Source: Rhodothermales bacterium (lineage in GTDB: Bacteria; Bacteroidota; Rhodothermia; Rhodothermales; UBA10348). From it: a DNA stretch of 64,000 bases. The stretch is from assembly GCA_028284865.1 (NCBI GenBank), contig JANQQV010000007.1, positions 230,607-294,606 on the forward strand. The letters run 5' to 3'. Within the stretch, counting starts at the first letter, position 1. Each line of letters begins with the position of its first letter. The translations under genes were made by a program, and so were the position numbers. A model generated the notes under the pieces. That model did not search any database and was not told the DNA's origin. It was given only the letters and a program-made list of their open reading frames with translations. Positions 1-9,028 of the stretch are shown in pieces.

Positions 1-468
1 CCACTCGAAACGGAGCAGGATGTAGACGAAGATGACGAGCAGGGAGCCCAGGACCGAGTAGATGGCACCGCGCTTGAGGTCGTCAGCAAAACGAGGGCTC
101 ACCGCGTACGTCCCTTCCACCGTCGGATTGGATCCGGGAAAGTCATTCGCAATGGCCGACGTGATCGCGTTCTGGATGACCGTCACATCGTCAGTGATGA
201 CGGCACGGATGAGCAGCATGTCATCGCCGTAGGTCTTGACTTCCGGCTCTGTGCCGAGAGCAGCAGCCAGTGAAGAACGGACCTCGGTCACGTCCAGCTG
301 CTCCGTGGTGTCGATGACGAACTCGCGACCACCCTGGAAGTCGATACCGACCTCCAATCCATGGGTCGCAAGCGAGATGAGAGAGGCAAGCAGAAGGATC
401 GCAGAAAAGATGTATCCCTTCCGACGTGCCGTCGTGAATTGATAATTCGAGTTTTCGAGAATACGCAT
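1..468 (-). CDS. secF: Protein translocase subunit SecF, N-terminal part (cut by window edge)
   Basis: Inner-membrane partner of SecD that uses the proton gradient to help complete Sec-dependent export. The ORF track misses it because it runs off the left edge. Reading the minus strand from the ATG at 468 gives an open frame of 156 codons to base 1. It begins MRILENSNYQFTTARRKGYI, has a first membrane segment at about residues 17-34, then GLEVGIDFQGG, the SecF counterpart of the SecD signature. The edge falls after the start of the second membrane segment (SVLGSLLVIFVYILLRFEW), so the C-terminal export domain lies outside. The start is 63 bp downstream of the secD stop on the same strand, the usual secD-secF order. 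Identification is secure; length and C-terminus cannot be judged. Confidence 0.93.
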   Translation of the reverse strand, partial: MRILENSNYQFTTARRKGYIFSAILLLASLISLATHGLEVGIDFQGGREFVIDTTEQLDVTEVRSSLAAALGTEPEVKTYGDDMLLIRAVITDDVTVIQNAITSAIANDFPGSNPTVEGTYAVSPRFADDLKRGAIYSVLGSLLVIFVYILLRFEW

Positions 469-531
469 GATGTTCGTGTGTTCAGGGCCAGTCGGCCCGT
501 GGAATGCTTTGGTTCACGCAGGTGTCTTGGA

Positions 532-2391
532 TCAACCGAAGCTGACGGCGAAGCGTCGCTCGATCACCAGGTAATCCATGATGATGCGGCTGAAGACGAT
601 GGCGGTGAACATGGAGGACAGGATCCCGGCCATCAGCGTGACGGCAAATCCCTGGATGGGACCGACACCGAAGGAGTACAGGATCACGCCCACGAAAAAC
701 GTGGTGATGTTGGCATCGAAAATGGCCGAAAGCGCCTTGGCGTAACCACCATCGATGGAGGCCTTCAGCGTTTTTCCGGTTGACATTTCCTCACGAACAC
801 GTTCGAATATGAGCACGTTGGCATCCACGGCCATACCAATGGTCAACACGATACCGGCAATACCCGGTAGTGTCAGCGTGGCCTGGAATCCGGAGAGGAT
901 GCCGAGGATGAACACGAGGTTCAGGATCAGGGCCATATCGGCAATCATACCTGCCGAGCGGTAGTAAACAATCATGAACAGGGCCACCAGCAAGAGGCCG
1001 AACATGACCGAGTTCAGACCAGCCTGAATCGAGGAGGCACCGAGGCTGGCACCGACCGTGGACTCTTCTACGATTTCAACCGGTGCAGGCAGAGCACCGG
1101 ATTTCAGGACCGTCACGATGTCCTGGGCTTCTTCCTGAGAATCCAGGTTCGTGATGTTGGAGCGACCTCCGGTGATGCGCTGGAGAACGTTTGGCCAGGA
1201 GTACACCACGCCGTCAAGGACGATAGCTACGTTCTTGCCGACGTTGGCTCCCGTCACACGGGCCCACGTACGAGCACCTTCGGAGTTCATCGTCATGCTG
1301 ACTTCCGGGATGTTTGTCATCTGCTCGAAGTCGACACGAGCATCGGTGATGACATCACCTGTGAGTTCGATCTCGGTGCGAACACCCAGGAGACGGTACA
1401 GCTCAAGTCCTTCTGCCGTGGTACCGATCGGCGCCGAGGTGTACATGTATTTGACACCACGCGGTAGCAGATCCTGAACAGCAGGATCATTGAGCAGGAG
1501 GTTAACCGCTGCCGTGTCTTCCTCGGCCACGATACCCAGCTCGACGCTCTGACCGGTCGGCTGCATGACATCCAGCAGCGCATTGCCTGAACCCGTGCCG
1601 GAGTCGGAAAGCAGATCATCCACATTGAACGTCGTATCGGCGTCGGCTTCTGCGACATCTGTGGAGTCAGTCGCTTCTTCGTAGAAGTCGATCAAGCGCT
1701 GGAGGGCGCGAACGTTCTCAGCCGGATCCACCATGAGGCGGAACTCGAGGCGTGCCGTTCCGCGAAGGAGACCACGGATACGCTCTGGATCGTCAATGCC
1801 CGGAAGCTCGACGATGATGCGGCGGCTACCCTGCTGCTGAATGGAAGGCTCCGTCACGCCGTAGCGGTCAACACGATCACGGATGATCGACATGGCGCGC
1901 GTCACGGCTTCGCCAGCTTCCGTCTGGAGATAGGAAGCAACTTCAGCATTCGTCGAGCGACGTGTGATCCCGGCTGCTTCATTGCGGAAGTAGCGGGACA
2001 GTCGGGCGTCGCCATCGCGCGCCTCGAACGTATCGACGAACAGCTGGATGAAGTCCCCGTCCGTTGAGGACTCTGACTGAGCCGAAGCTTCGGCGAGAAC
2101 TTCTTCGAACGCCTCATCGACGTCGGAAGCCAGCTCACGCACCAAAGCGTCAACCCGGACTTCGAGAGCGACGTGCATACCGCCGAGAAGGTCCAACCCG
2201 AGGTTCAGGGATTTCTCATCGATCGTCCGAATGCGGACGACATTTTCATTTTCGTAAGCCTGACGTTCTTCTTCCGTCATGGCTTCCAACTTCTGGCTGA
2301 GGAAGTACTTCTGGCCCGATGGATACAGATAGTATCCGGTGAGGACCAGGAAGAACACCGTCAGGAAAATCTTGAAACCGTTTCCTTGCAT
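532..2391 (-). CDS. secD: Protein translocase subunit SecD
   Basis: Part of the SecDF export motor. I start at the ATG at 2391 (MQGNGFKIFLTVFF) rather than the track start at 2481, because the first membrane segment should lie close to the N-terminus; this gives 619 residues. It has one N-terminal membrane segment, the P1 signature LNLGLDLLGGMHVALEV at about residues 62-78, a large periplasmic region, then five membrane segments containing LPGIAGIVLTIGMAVDANVL and FERVREE. The periplasmic region carries an acidic stretch (TDVAEADADTTFNVDD) inside the first domain, making the protein longer than the classical form. secF follows 63 bp downstream. No yajC is seen upstream in this window. No Shine-Dalgarno sequence precedes the ATG. 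Confidence 0.95.
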   Translation of the reverse strand: MQGNGFKIFLTVFFLVLTGYYLYPSGQKYFLSQKLEAMTEEERQAYENENVVRIRTIDEKSLNLGLDLLGGMHVALEVRVDALVRELASDVDEAFEEVLAEASAQSESSTDGDFIQLFVDTFEARDGDARLSRYFRNEAAGITRRSTNAEVASYLQTEAGEAVTRAMSIIRDRVDRYGVTEPSIQQQGSRRIIVELPGIDDPERIRGLLRGTARLEFRLMVDPAENVRALQRLIDFYEEATDSTDVAEADADTTFNVDDLLSDSGTGSGNALLDVMQPTGQSVELGIVAEEDTAAVNLLLNDPAVQDLLPRGVKYMYTSAPIGTTAEGLELYRLLGVRTEIELTGDVITDARVDFEQMTNIPEVSMTMNSEGARTWARVTGANVGKNVAIVLDGVVYSWPNVLQRITGGRSNITNLDSQEEAQDIVTVLKSGALPAPVEIVEESTVGASLGASSIQAGLNSVMFGLLLVALFMIVYYRSAGMIADMALILNLVFILGILSGFQATLTLPGIAGIVLTIGMAVDANVLIFERVREEMSTGKTLKASIDGGYAKALSAIFDANITTFFVGVILYSFGVGPIQGFAVTLMAGILSSMFTAIVFSRIIMDYLVIERRFAVSFG

Positions 2392-2552
2392 GGTTTTGAA
2401 TAGCGTAAAAACGTGAATGAAGGCTGGCGACGACTTGAATCCGTGTGGTGAACAGCACTCGCTGCCTTGGCGGAATCGCACACGCCACCGCGTTCCAGGA
2501 CGTCGTTCATGACATCACGGAACTGAATGGAGAAAGGAAAGCGAAAGGCCTG

Positions 2553-2957
2553 CTAGGGGGCTCGCGGAGGATTGGGGCCAGTCCGGCCGGAGGCGAGCAC
2601 GTAGGGCGAAGACGCGACGACTGGCTGGGGTGACCAGCTCGGGACATCATGTCCCTCGGTCACTTCAAGTGTGGCAGCCGCAATGACGAACAACGGAGCG
2701 CGCTCGTGCGTCGTCCGAAGTGTCTGGGATGTGGATTGCGTGGCTGGCGCAACGAGAGCTGCTCGCAACATGGCATCTTCAAGTACCCCATTCAGGAAAT
2801 CCTGGACGTCCGAGGACAATCCCTCTTGCCCAGCCGCTTGCTGGATGTCGGTACGTGACATGGCAACCGCACCTGGTGCAAGCACGCCCACCAGCACGCT
2901 TCCAATGAGGAAGAGCGCAAAGAAGCGTCTAACAGGACCGAGCACGGTTGCGTGCAT
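2553..2957 (-). CDS. Small exported protein of unknown function
   Basis: 134 residues with a positively charged start, a hydrophobic core (FFALFLIGSVLVGVLAPGAVA) that looks like a signal peptide cleaved after AVA, and a polar mature part of about 100 residues with a Pro-rich tail. I recognise no domain. It lies on the same strand 161 bp upstream of secD and about 270 bp from the divergent ctaA. The signal peptide and absence of a better frame on the other strand favour a real gene, but the tail (TGPNPPRAP) is low in complexity, so the call is moderate. Confidence 0.5.
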   Translation of the reverse strand: MHATVLGPVRRFFALFLIGSVLVGVLAPGAVAMSRTDIQQAAGQEGLSSDVQDFLNGVLEDAMLRAALVAPATQSTSQTLRTTHERAPLFVIAAATLEVTEGHDVPSWSPQPVVASSPYVLASGRTGPNPPRAP

Positions 2958-3231
2958 CGTTCTTCAGGTGGGATTTTGCGGATTGCGTCGTGTCTGCGAT
3001 TCCCGACGGGGCATCAGCTCCCGAGTAGTCTTCGGTGAATGGCCCGATGACGTGCGGGACCCGCGCATAACAGCCTTTAAAGATACGGGTTCCTGCTACC
3101 TCAGGTCAATCTGAATGCGCATCCACCATCGCAGGCCTTTACCTCTATTCGTCGTGTCTTGACAGGAATTGCGCACGAGAGGGACAACCTGACAGCTACC
3201 TTCGCGTTTCCACACGCCCTCGGGAAACCAA

Positions 3232-4158
3232 TTGATTCGCGAACGCACCGTGCACGCTCCAAACCGTCACCTGCGAAACTTCACTCTGCTCACGTTCCTG
3301 GTCGCCATCGCATTGTTGGCCTGGGGAGCATTCGTGACGTCGATCGACGCCGGCTTGGCTGTGCCCGATTGGCCAACCTCCTTTGATTCGTACGATCCGT
3401 TCAATCCGTGGCCGAATTGGTGGACGGTGACCCCGGTCCTCGCTGAACATGGTCACCGTCTCATGGGGGCGCTGGTCGGCTTTCTGACACTGGTGTTGGC
3501 CTTCTGGACCTGGCGAGCTGAATCCCGGTCCTGGATGCGCAAGCTCGGGTTCGCCGCCCTCGCTCTCGTAATCGCGCAAGGTACCCTGGGCGGTCTTCGC
3601 GTTGTTTGGGTTTCCCTCGATCTTGCTGTCGTGCACGCGTGTGTGGCCCAGCTCTTTTTCGCCTTGCTGGCGTGTATGACCCTGTTCCAGACGGAGTCCT
3701 GGTCCAATCCTAAGCCAATGGCACGCCGTTCGGGCGTAAGGCATATCCTCTGGATCGCACCCGCCTCTGTCTACTTGCAGATCATTTTCGGCGCACTGCT
3801 TCGTCACCCCGGTACGGGCATCGACACGACTTTGGTCGCCATCCATTTAGGGTGGGCCTTCGTCGCCACGGCAATGGTTGCCGTCATGGTTTCACGCATT
3901 CGGACCACTATGCCCATGGGCGGATGGCTGGACAAGATGTCTTTGTCCGTCATAACCATCTTAGTGCTGCAGGTAGCTCTCGGGTTGTTCGCTTATTTTG
4001 TCTTGTTGGATGAGTCCGGACGCATCCAGCCGAGCAATGTGCAAGTTATTGCCAACACGGCCCACATGGTCATTGGCGCCTTGTTGTTCGCCAGCACGGT
4101 CACCACAGCGGTACTCGCTGCGCGTGTCCGTTCCGTTCCGGTTCTTGAATCTGCATGA
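3232..4158 (+). CDS. ctaA: Heme A synthase (CtaA/COX15 family)
   Basis: Oxidises the C8 methyl of heme O to give heme A for A-type cytochrome oxidases; integral inner-membrane enzyme. 308 residues with about eight hydrophobic segments. The heme-ligand histidines of the family are visible: EHGHR at residues 72-76, VVHACVAQ, AIHLGWAF and NTAHMVIG. The sequence DAGLAVPDWPTS after the first helix is also typical. The stop overlaps the start of ctaB by 4 bp (ATGA), so the two are translationally coupled. The cbb3 oxidase at 42-50 kb does not need heme A, so these genes imply an aa3/caa3-type oxidase outside the window. Confidence 0.93.
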   Translation: MIRERTVHAPNRHLRNFTLLTFLVAIALLAWGAFVTSIDAGLAVPDWPTSFDSYDPFNPWPNWWTVTPVLAEHGHRLMGALVGFLTLVLAFWTWRAESRSWMRKLGFAALALVIAQGTLGGLRVVWVSLDLAVVHACVAQLFFALLACMTLFQTESWSNPKPMARRSGVRHILWIAPASVYLQIIFGALLRHPGTGIDTTLVAIHLGWAFVATAMVAVMVSRIRTTMPMGGWLDKMSLSVITILVLQVALGLFAYFVLLDESGRIQPSNVQVIANTAHMVIGALLFASTVTTAVLAARVRSVPVLESA

Positions 4159-5066
4159 GTACTTCCTCCACACGCCCTCTCGCCCGTCCTTCCGTAGCGG
4201 TTGCTCCTTGGAAAGACTGGTTGACGCTGACCAAACCCGAGATCACCTTCCTGGTGACGATCTCGTCGTTGGCTGGATTCATTCTTGCCTCCTCGGATGG
4301 TGTTGATGGATGGACCCTGTTTTGGGCCATGGTGGGAATCCCAATGACGTCTGCCGGTGGTTGTGCCCTGAATCAGGTGCTGGAAGTCGAGTACGATGCC
4401 AGCATGAAGCGGACGGCAAATCGCCCGCTCCCGACAGGACGCATTGATCTGAATCACGCGAAGTGGTTCTCGTTTGGCTTGATGGCAGCCGGCGTAGGAA
4501 TCCTGTGCCCGTTGACCAATCCGTTGACTGGCGTGTTGGCCGCTGCGACAGTCGCACTGTATATCTGGGTGTATACCCCGATGAAACGCAAATCCAGCTG
4601 GAACACGTTGATTGGCACCATTCCCGGGGCGCTGCCGGTACTCGGTGGCTGGACGGCGGCTTCCGGGTCCTTCGGTGCTGGAGGCTGGGCACTTTTTGGT
4701 GTGCTGCTGTGCTGGCAGATGCCTCACTTCTTCGCCCTCGCCTGGATGTATCGCAAGGATTATGGCGAAAGCCCCTTCCTGATGCTGCCTTCGACGGACA
4801 CCAATGGGGACCGCACGGCCCGCCAGATGATCGGCTTCACGGTGACCATGATCGTGTGTTCCGTCATTCCGGTGTTCATCGGACTGTCAGGCTGGGCTTA
4901 CCTGGCCGGCTCCCTGATCTTGGGTACCTGGTTCATGACCCATGTCGGGCGATTCTGGTTCACACGCTCTGTGCAGCACGCCCGAGCCGTTCTGAAAGCC
5001 TCCGTGATGTACATCCCGTTGCTGTTGACGGCTATCATTGTCGACCGGCTTCTCTTCGTGCTTTGA
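4155..5066 (+). CDS. ctaB: Protoheme IX farnesyltransferase (heme O synthase)
   Basis: UbiA-family membrane prenyltransferase that attaches farnesyl to heme B, making the heme O substrate of the adjacent CtaA. 303 residues with about nine hydrophobic segments. First prenyl-diphosphate motif: NQVLEVEYDASMKRTANRPL at residues 73-92. Second: ALAWMYRKDYGESPFLMLP. The ATG overlaps the ctaA stop by 4 bp. rlmN begins 70 bp downstream on the same strand and may be cotranscribed. Length and motifs are complete. Confidence 0.94.
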   Translation: MSTSSTRPLARPSVAVAPWKDWLTLTKPEITFLVTISSLAGFILASSDGVDGWTLFWAMVGIPMTSAGGCALNQVLEVEYDASMKRTANRPLPTGRIDLNHAKWFSFGLMAAGVGILCPLTNPLTGVLAAATVALYIWVYTPMKRKSSWNTLIGTIPGALPVLGGWTAASGSFGAGGWALFGVLLCWQMPHFFALAWMYRKDYGESPFLMLPSTDTNGDRTARQMIGFTVTMIVCSVIPVFIGLSGWAYLAGSLILGTWFMTHVGRFWFTRSVQHARAVLKASVMYIPLLLTAIIVDRLLFVL

Positions 5067-5136
5067 TCTTTGAAGGGTCGGCCTGTTGATTGATTCGATG
5101 GTCCCCTCCCTCCCGCTCTGACCCGCATGCGCCGAC

Positions 5137-6195
5137 ATGACCACCCCCGTCGACATCCTGGCTCTGGACCGATCCGATCTCAAGGAGTGGGTCGCCCAGT
5201 CTGAATCGGCTTTTCGTGCCGACCAGTTGTGGCGATGGCTCTGGAAGCATGGCGAACGGGATCTTGAGCAGATGACCAACATCCCGGCGTCGCTTCGAAA
5301 ACGTGTGGCGAGCGAAGGCGAGATCCGGGCATTGTCTCTGGCCGATCAACAGACGGCGACCGACGGTACCATCAAATTCCTGTTCGCCCTCCACTCCGGG
5401 CGACATGTAGAGACGGTCCTGATCCCTGATTTCGACGATGATGGTTCGCCAAGCCGCATGACGGTGTGCGTTTCCAGTCAGGTGGGTTGCGCCATGGGGT
5501 GTTCTTTCTGCGCCACGGGGTTGATGGGATTCCAGCAGAATCTGACCTCGGGCGAGATTGCCGAACAGGTCCAGTGGGCTGATCGCACATCGAAAGAGAC
5601 CTACGGCGCGAACGTTACCAATGTCGTGTTCATGGGCATGGGAGAACCGCTACTGAACATGGAAGGCGTTCTCGGTGCCGTGGAGAAATTGACAGTCGAA
5701 GACGGATTCGGTCTCGGCGCGCGCCGCATTACGGTTTCCACCGTGGGTCTGGCCACCCGCATCAGGGAATTGGCCGATCTGGAAACGCGATTCGGGCTTG
5801 CCGTCTCCCTGCATGCGCCGTTCAATGACAAGCGAAGCTCTATCATGCCGGTGAATCGAAAAGCCAAAACGGACCTCGACTCACTGATGGCTTCCATCGA
5901 GTACTACACACGGAAAACGGGACGGCGGATTACGTACGAGTACTGCATGTTTTCCGGGTTCAATGACTCGGTTGAGGACGCGCGAGAACTGGCCAAACTG
6001 GCGCGAAAAGCGCCCAGCAAAGTCAATCTCATCATGTATAACCCGGTAGAAGGATTGGGCTTTCACCGGTCGGAAGAAGACACATTGAATCGATTCATTT
6101 CCGAACTTGTGAAGGCAAACGTCACGGTCACCGTTCGTCGCAGTCGCGGTCAGGATATCGACGCTGCCTGCGGACAGCTGGCCATCAACCAATAG
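5137..6195 (+). CDS. rlmN: Dual-specificity rRNA/tRNA (adenine-C2) methyltransferase RlmN
   Basis: Radical-SAM enzyme that methylates C2 of an adenosine in 23S rRNA and in some tRNAs. 352 residues. The 4Fe-4S motif CAMGCSFCATG gives C118, C122 and C125. Downstream VVFMGMGEPLLN is the SAM-binding segment. The two mechanistic cysteines of the family correspond to EYCMFSGFNDS and RRSRGQDIDAACGQL (C345, near the C-terminus). The start MTTPVDILALDRSDL fits the family length. It lies between ctaB and a small membrane protein on the same strand. Confidence 0.95.
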   Translation: MTTPVDILALDRSDLKEWVAQSESAFRADQLWRWLWKHGERDLEQMTNIPASLRKRVASEGEIRALSLADQQTATDGTIKFLFALHSGRHVETVLIPDFDDDGSPSRMTVCVSSQVGCAMGCSFCATGLMGFQQNLTSGEIAEQVQWADRTSKETYGANVTNVVFMGMGEPLLNMEGVLGAVEKLTVEDGFGLGARRITVSTVGLATRIRELADLETRFGLAVSLHAPFNDKRSSIMPVNRKAKTDLDSLMASIEYYTRKTGRRITYEYCMFSGFNDSVEDARELAKLARKAPSKVNLIMYNPVEGLGFHRSEEDTLNRFISELVKANVTVTVRRSRGQDIDAACGQLAINQ

Positions 6196-6202
6196 GGCTC
6201 CC

Positions 6203-6466
6203 ATGTCTTCGTCAGCTCCGTCAGAACAACGCGGTTCAACAGCTTCGAGACAGCTGGTACCGAAGGACGACCTTTCCCGCTCCGTCATCGGCTTTGTTGC
6301 CGCCCTGATTGCGGGCGCACTGGTACCTAGAGCCGTGGGCTATCTCGTGAAGCGACTCCTGGTTCGCTCTTTCAAGGAGGTTTTCATCCTGGCTTTCGCG
6401 GGATGGCTCGCTGACTTTCTCGTTTCTCTCGTTTCAGGATCTGCTGACGAACAGCAGTCAGCCTGA
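6203..6466 (+). CDS. Small predicted membrane protein
   Basis: 87 residues starting 7 bp after the rlmN stop, so probably in the same transcript. A polar N-terminus of about 27 residues is followed by two hydrophobic stretches, VIGFVAALIAGALVPRAVGYL and VFILAFAGWLADFLVSLV, separated by a basic loop (KRLLVRSFK). I recognise no family. The mscS start lies 35 bp downstream. Position in a tight same-strand run and a clear two-helix pattern support a real gene. Confidence 0.6.
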   Translation: MSSSAPSEQRGSTASRQLVPKDDLSRSVIGFVAALIAGALVPRAVGYLVKRLLVRSFKEVFILAFAGWLADFLVSLVSGSADEQQSA

Positions 6467-6501
6467 TCCTCTCGTTTCTTTCAACCCCACTCCAACTCAT
6501 C

Positions 6502-7326
6502 ATGGATCTTACCGCAATTGAAACCCTGGTCTCCGACCTGGTCGTCAACTTCCTTCCAAAGGTGGTCGGCGTGTTGGTCCTCGTCGTTGTCGCCTGGATC
6601 GTCGCTGGTTGGGCGGGCAAGCGGGTCACCAAGTCGGCTGAAAAGCGACTGGACCTGACGATTGCCCGTTTCATGGGCAGTCTGACCAAGTACCTCATCC
6701 TGATCATGGCGCTGCTGGGTTGCCTCAACATCTTCGGATTTGAGACCACCTCGTTTGCCGCCGTAATCGGTGCGGCCGGTCTTGCCATCGGTCTGGCCAT
6801 GCAAGGCACGCTGAGCAACTTCTCGGCTGGCCTGATGCTACTGATTTTCCGGCCATTCAAGGTCAATGATGTCGTATCCACGGCCGGCGTCACCGGCAAA
6901 GTGATGAACCTCAATCTGTTCACCACCGAGTTTGACACGCCGGATAACCGTCGCATCATCGTGCCGAACGGAGCGATTTTCGGATCGACGATCGAGAACA
7001 TCACGTTCCACGAAACGCGCCGCGTTGACGTGGCCGTCGGAACGGACTACCCGGCCGATATCAGCAGAACACGTGACGTCCTGCTGAATGCTGTCAAGAA
7101 TTTGGAAGGCGTTCACGCTGAACCGGCCCCGGTTGCCTATCTGACAGAGCTTGGCGGATCCTCTATCGACTGGTCGGTACGTGTGTGGGCCAACACCTCG
7201 GATTACTGGGGAGTCCGGGAGAATGCAACGCAGGCCATCAAGAATGCCCTCGATGAGGCTGGAATCGGCATTCCTTACCCACAGATGGACGTTCACCTGG
7301 ATGGCGGGTTGTCCTCAAACGCCTGA
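6502..7326 (+). CDS. mscS: Small-conductance mechanosensitive channel (MscS family)
   Basis: Stretch-gated inner-membrane channel that releases solutes on hypo-osmotic shock. 274 residues, close to the minimal MscS length: three N-terminal membrane helices, the Gly/Ala-rich pore helix (AAGLAIGLAMQGTLSNFSAG at about residues 92-111), then the cytoplasmic beta domain with RPFKVNDVV and the alpha-beta C-terminal domain (VDVAVGTDYPADI and VRVWANTSDYW). Last gene of the ctaA-to-mscS run; followed by a 16-bp tandem repeat and a strong hairpin terminator. Confidence 0.92.
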   Translation: MDLTAIETLVSDLVVNFLPKVVGVLVLVVVAWIVAGWAGKRVTKSAEKRLDLTIARFMGSLTKYLILIMALLGCLNIFGFETTSFAAVIGAAGLAIGLAMQGTLSNFSAGLMLLIFRPFKVNDVVSTAGVTGKVMNLNLFTTEFDTPDNRRIIVPNGAIFGSTIENITFHETRRVDVAVGTDYPADISRTRDVLLNAVKNLEGVHAEPAPVAYLTELGGSSIDWSVRVWANTSDYWGVRENATQAIKNALDEAGIGIPYPQMDVHLDGGLSSNA

Positions 7327-7336
7327 CCCCATCCCC

Positions 7337-7400
7337 TGCTGGTGACCACACTTGCTGGTGACCACACTTGCTTGTGACCACATCTGTTTGTGATCTCATA
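7337..7400. repeat. Degenerate 16-bp tandem repeat, four copies
   Basis: Starting 11 bp after the mscS stop are two identical copies of TGCTGGTGACCACACT (7337-7352 and 7353-7368). Two decaying copies follow: 7369-7384 with 3 mismatches to the consensus, and 7385-7400 more diverged. The unit contains GTGACC, whose reverse complement GGTCAC recurs just after the array. It sits between a + gene and its terminator; no function is evident. Confidence 0.8.
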
Positions 7401-7433
7401 GGTCACATCGTGGACACATCGATTGTAAGACGG

Positions 7434-7470
7434 AAGCCCGGGCCTGAGCTTGACTCAGGCCCGGGCTTTT
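7434..7470 (+). terminator. Rho-independent terminator after mscS
   Basis: A perfect 15-bp stem (arms AAGCCCGGGCCTGAG and CTCAGGCCCGGGCTT) with a 5-base loop, ending in TTTT. It ends the + strand run. It also lies between convergent genes and may act on the MFS gene transcript from the other strand, although the minus side lacks a clear U-run. Confidence 0.88.
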
Positions 7471-7540
7471 CAGTTGCACCCGAATGATGCCAAGCTAAGT
7501 GATCCGCCATGACGGGATTCGCCTGGCAACTCGGTCGATC

Positions 7541-8938
7541 TCAGCCGCGAGAGGCTTCGGAGGCCTGAATTGCGTCCTGCTCTTCCGCGCGATTGCGGAG
7601 CAGGAAGGACAGTGACATGACGACCAACGTAACGACCACGATCATGGTGAACGCCGTGCTGTACCCTTCCAGCGGTGTTGCTGCCGATGCAGCAATGGCT
7701 CCAACCGCCGCAGCAGAAAACAGCTGTCCGATTGAAATGTTGAGCGTGATCAGACCCTGCGAGATCGACTTCTCCTGTTTGCGCGCCTCGTGAATCAGGA
7801 TGTAGTTGAGCGACGAACCCAACAGTCCAGCCATCCCCAGACCAATCAGCGAAGATCCCAGATAGAACACGGCAGTCGACGACGGACTGGTGGCCACCCC
7901 GAGCATGCCGAAGATGAGCAACACGTTGCTCGACAGGATGATGAACTTGGATCCCGTTCGATCCAACAAACGTCCTGCAATGGGCGACCCCAGTGCCACG
8001 GCAAGCATCATCGGCAAAAGCATGAATGCCGCTTCGGAGTTGGTCACTCCGTGCGCCAGGACAATGATGGTCGGAAAGAAGATGAATGCCGCTTCGTTGA
8101 TGCCCGCTCCTATCGCATTGACGGACGCCAGGGCTACCTGTCGATTTTTGAAAAGATCGATCCGTAGAACCGGGTCCTCTGCGCGCTTCTCTACCCACAC
8201 GAATACGGGGATCAGAACGAAGGCGAGGATCAACGCCGACAGGACGCGCCAGGAAGTAAGGCTCCCAATCACGTCGGACGTGTCAAACACCGAAAGCGCA
8301 TAGGCAAGACTGAGTAGGGCTCCTCCCAGCGACAGCAGACCCTTCCAGTCCAACGGAGCGGCCCGGTTTGTTTCGGTCTTGGGCAGGATCCGATATCCCA
8401 GCACCAAAATCAGGAAAGCAACCGGCACGTTGGTCAGATAGAGCCATCGCCAGCCCACGGTCAGCATGAGTCCGGCGAGGATAGGGCCGATGATGAACGC
8501 GATCCCGAAAACGGATCCCAGCAGTCCGAATGCCCTCCCCCTGCGTTCCACGGGTATCACGGCGCCAATCACAGAAGCGGCTACCGGGAATATTCCGGCT
8601 GCTGCCATCCCCTGCAATGCGCGGCCAGCAAGTAGCACTCCAAAGGAAGGAGCCGTCGCGACGATCAGGCTTCCCAAACCGAACGCTCCGACGTCCAGCA
8701 GGTACATTCGCTTTCGTCCGAAACGGTCAGCCAACTTGGTCATGACCGGGACGCTCACCAGGTTGGCGAGTACCCAGATGGAGAACACCCAGGAAACCAG
8801 CCGATCATCCAGTCCGAAGGCATCCCGAATGGCTGGAATGGCAGGACCCAGGATGGCGATATCCATGGCTCCCATCAACACACCAAAAAACAGTACGGTC
8901 AGGATCCGGCGGTTGGGTCGATTGGGTTCGCCTGTCAA
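7541..8938 (-). CDS. MFS transporter, probable drug/proton antiporter (EmrB/QacA-like)
   Basis: Major facilitator superfamily permease of 465 residues with 12-14 hydrophobic segments. N-terminal MFS signatures are present: VLMGAMDIAILGPAIPAIRDAF (helix 1), the loop 2-3 motif KLADRFGRKRMYLLD at about residues 67-81, and the motif C-like GSVFGIAFIIGPILAGL, which is characteristic of antiporters. Substrate cannot be read from sequence. The gene is divergent from the GH3 fusion with a short intergenic region and converges on mscS. Confidence 0.88.
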   Translation of the reverse strand: MTGEPNRPNRRILTVLFFGVLMGAMDIAILGPAIPAIRDAFGLDDRLVSWVFSIWVLANLVSVPVMTKLADRFGRKRMYLLDVGAFGLGSLIVATAPSFGVLLAGRALQGMAAAGIFPVAASVIGAVIPVERRGRAFGLLGSVFGIAFIIGPILAGLMLTVGWRWLYLTNVPVAFLILVLGYRILPKTETNRAAPLDWKGLLSLGGALLSLAYALSVFDTSDVIGSLTSWRVLSALILAFVLIPVFVWVEKRAEDPVLRIDLFKNRQVALASVNAIGAGINEAAFIFFPTIIVLAHGVTNSEAAFMLLPMMLAVALGSPIAGRLLDRTGSKFIILSSNVLLIFGMLGVATSPSSTAVFYLGSSLIGLGMAGLLGSSLNYILIHEARKQEKSISQGLITLNISIGQLFSAAAVGAIAASAATPLEGYSTAFTMIVVVTLVVMSLSFLLRNRAEEQDAIQASEASRG

Positions 8939-9028
8939 GGGGCTTCTCTGTAGATTCTGGGGGTTCGGCGGCCAATCCAGGGATGGATTGCATCCGCTCC
9001 GTAAAAACTGATCATTTCTATACAGTGA

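Noticed and set aside
3161-3195. TTGACA upstream of ctaA as a sigma-70 promoter
   Set aside because: No acceptable -10 element at 16-18 bp, and Bacteroidota-type promoters use a different -35/-33 element.
7337-7400. Possible CRISPR array
   Set aside because: Units of 16 bp are directly adjacent with no spacers and there are no cas genes.
7385-7408. Possible CRP-type site TGTGA...TCACA
   Set aside because: Spacing is 9 rather than 6 and it lies downstream of a gene inside a decayed repeat, not at a promoter.
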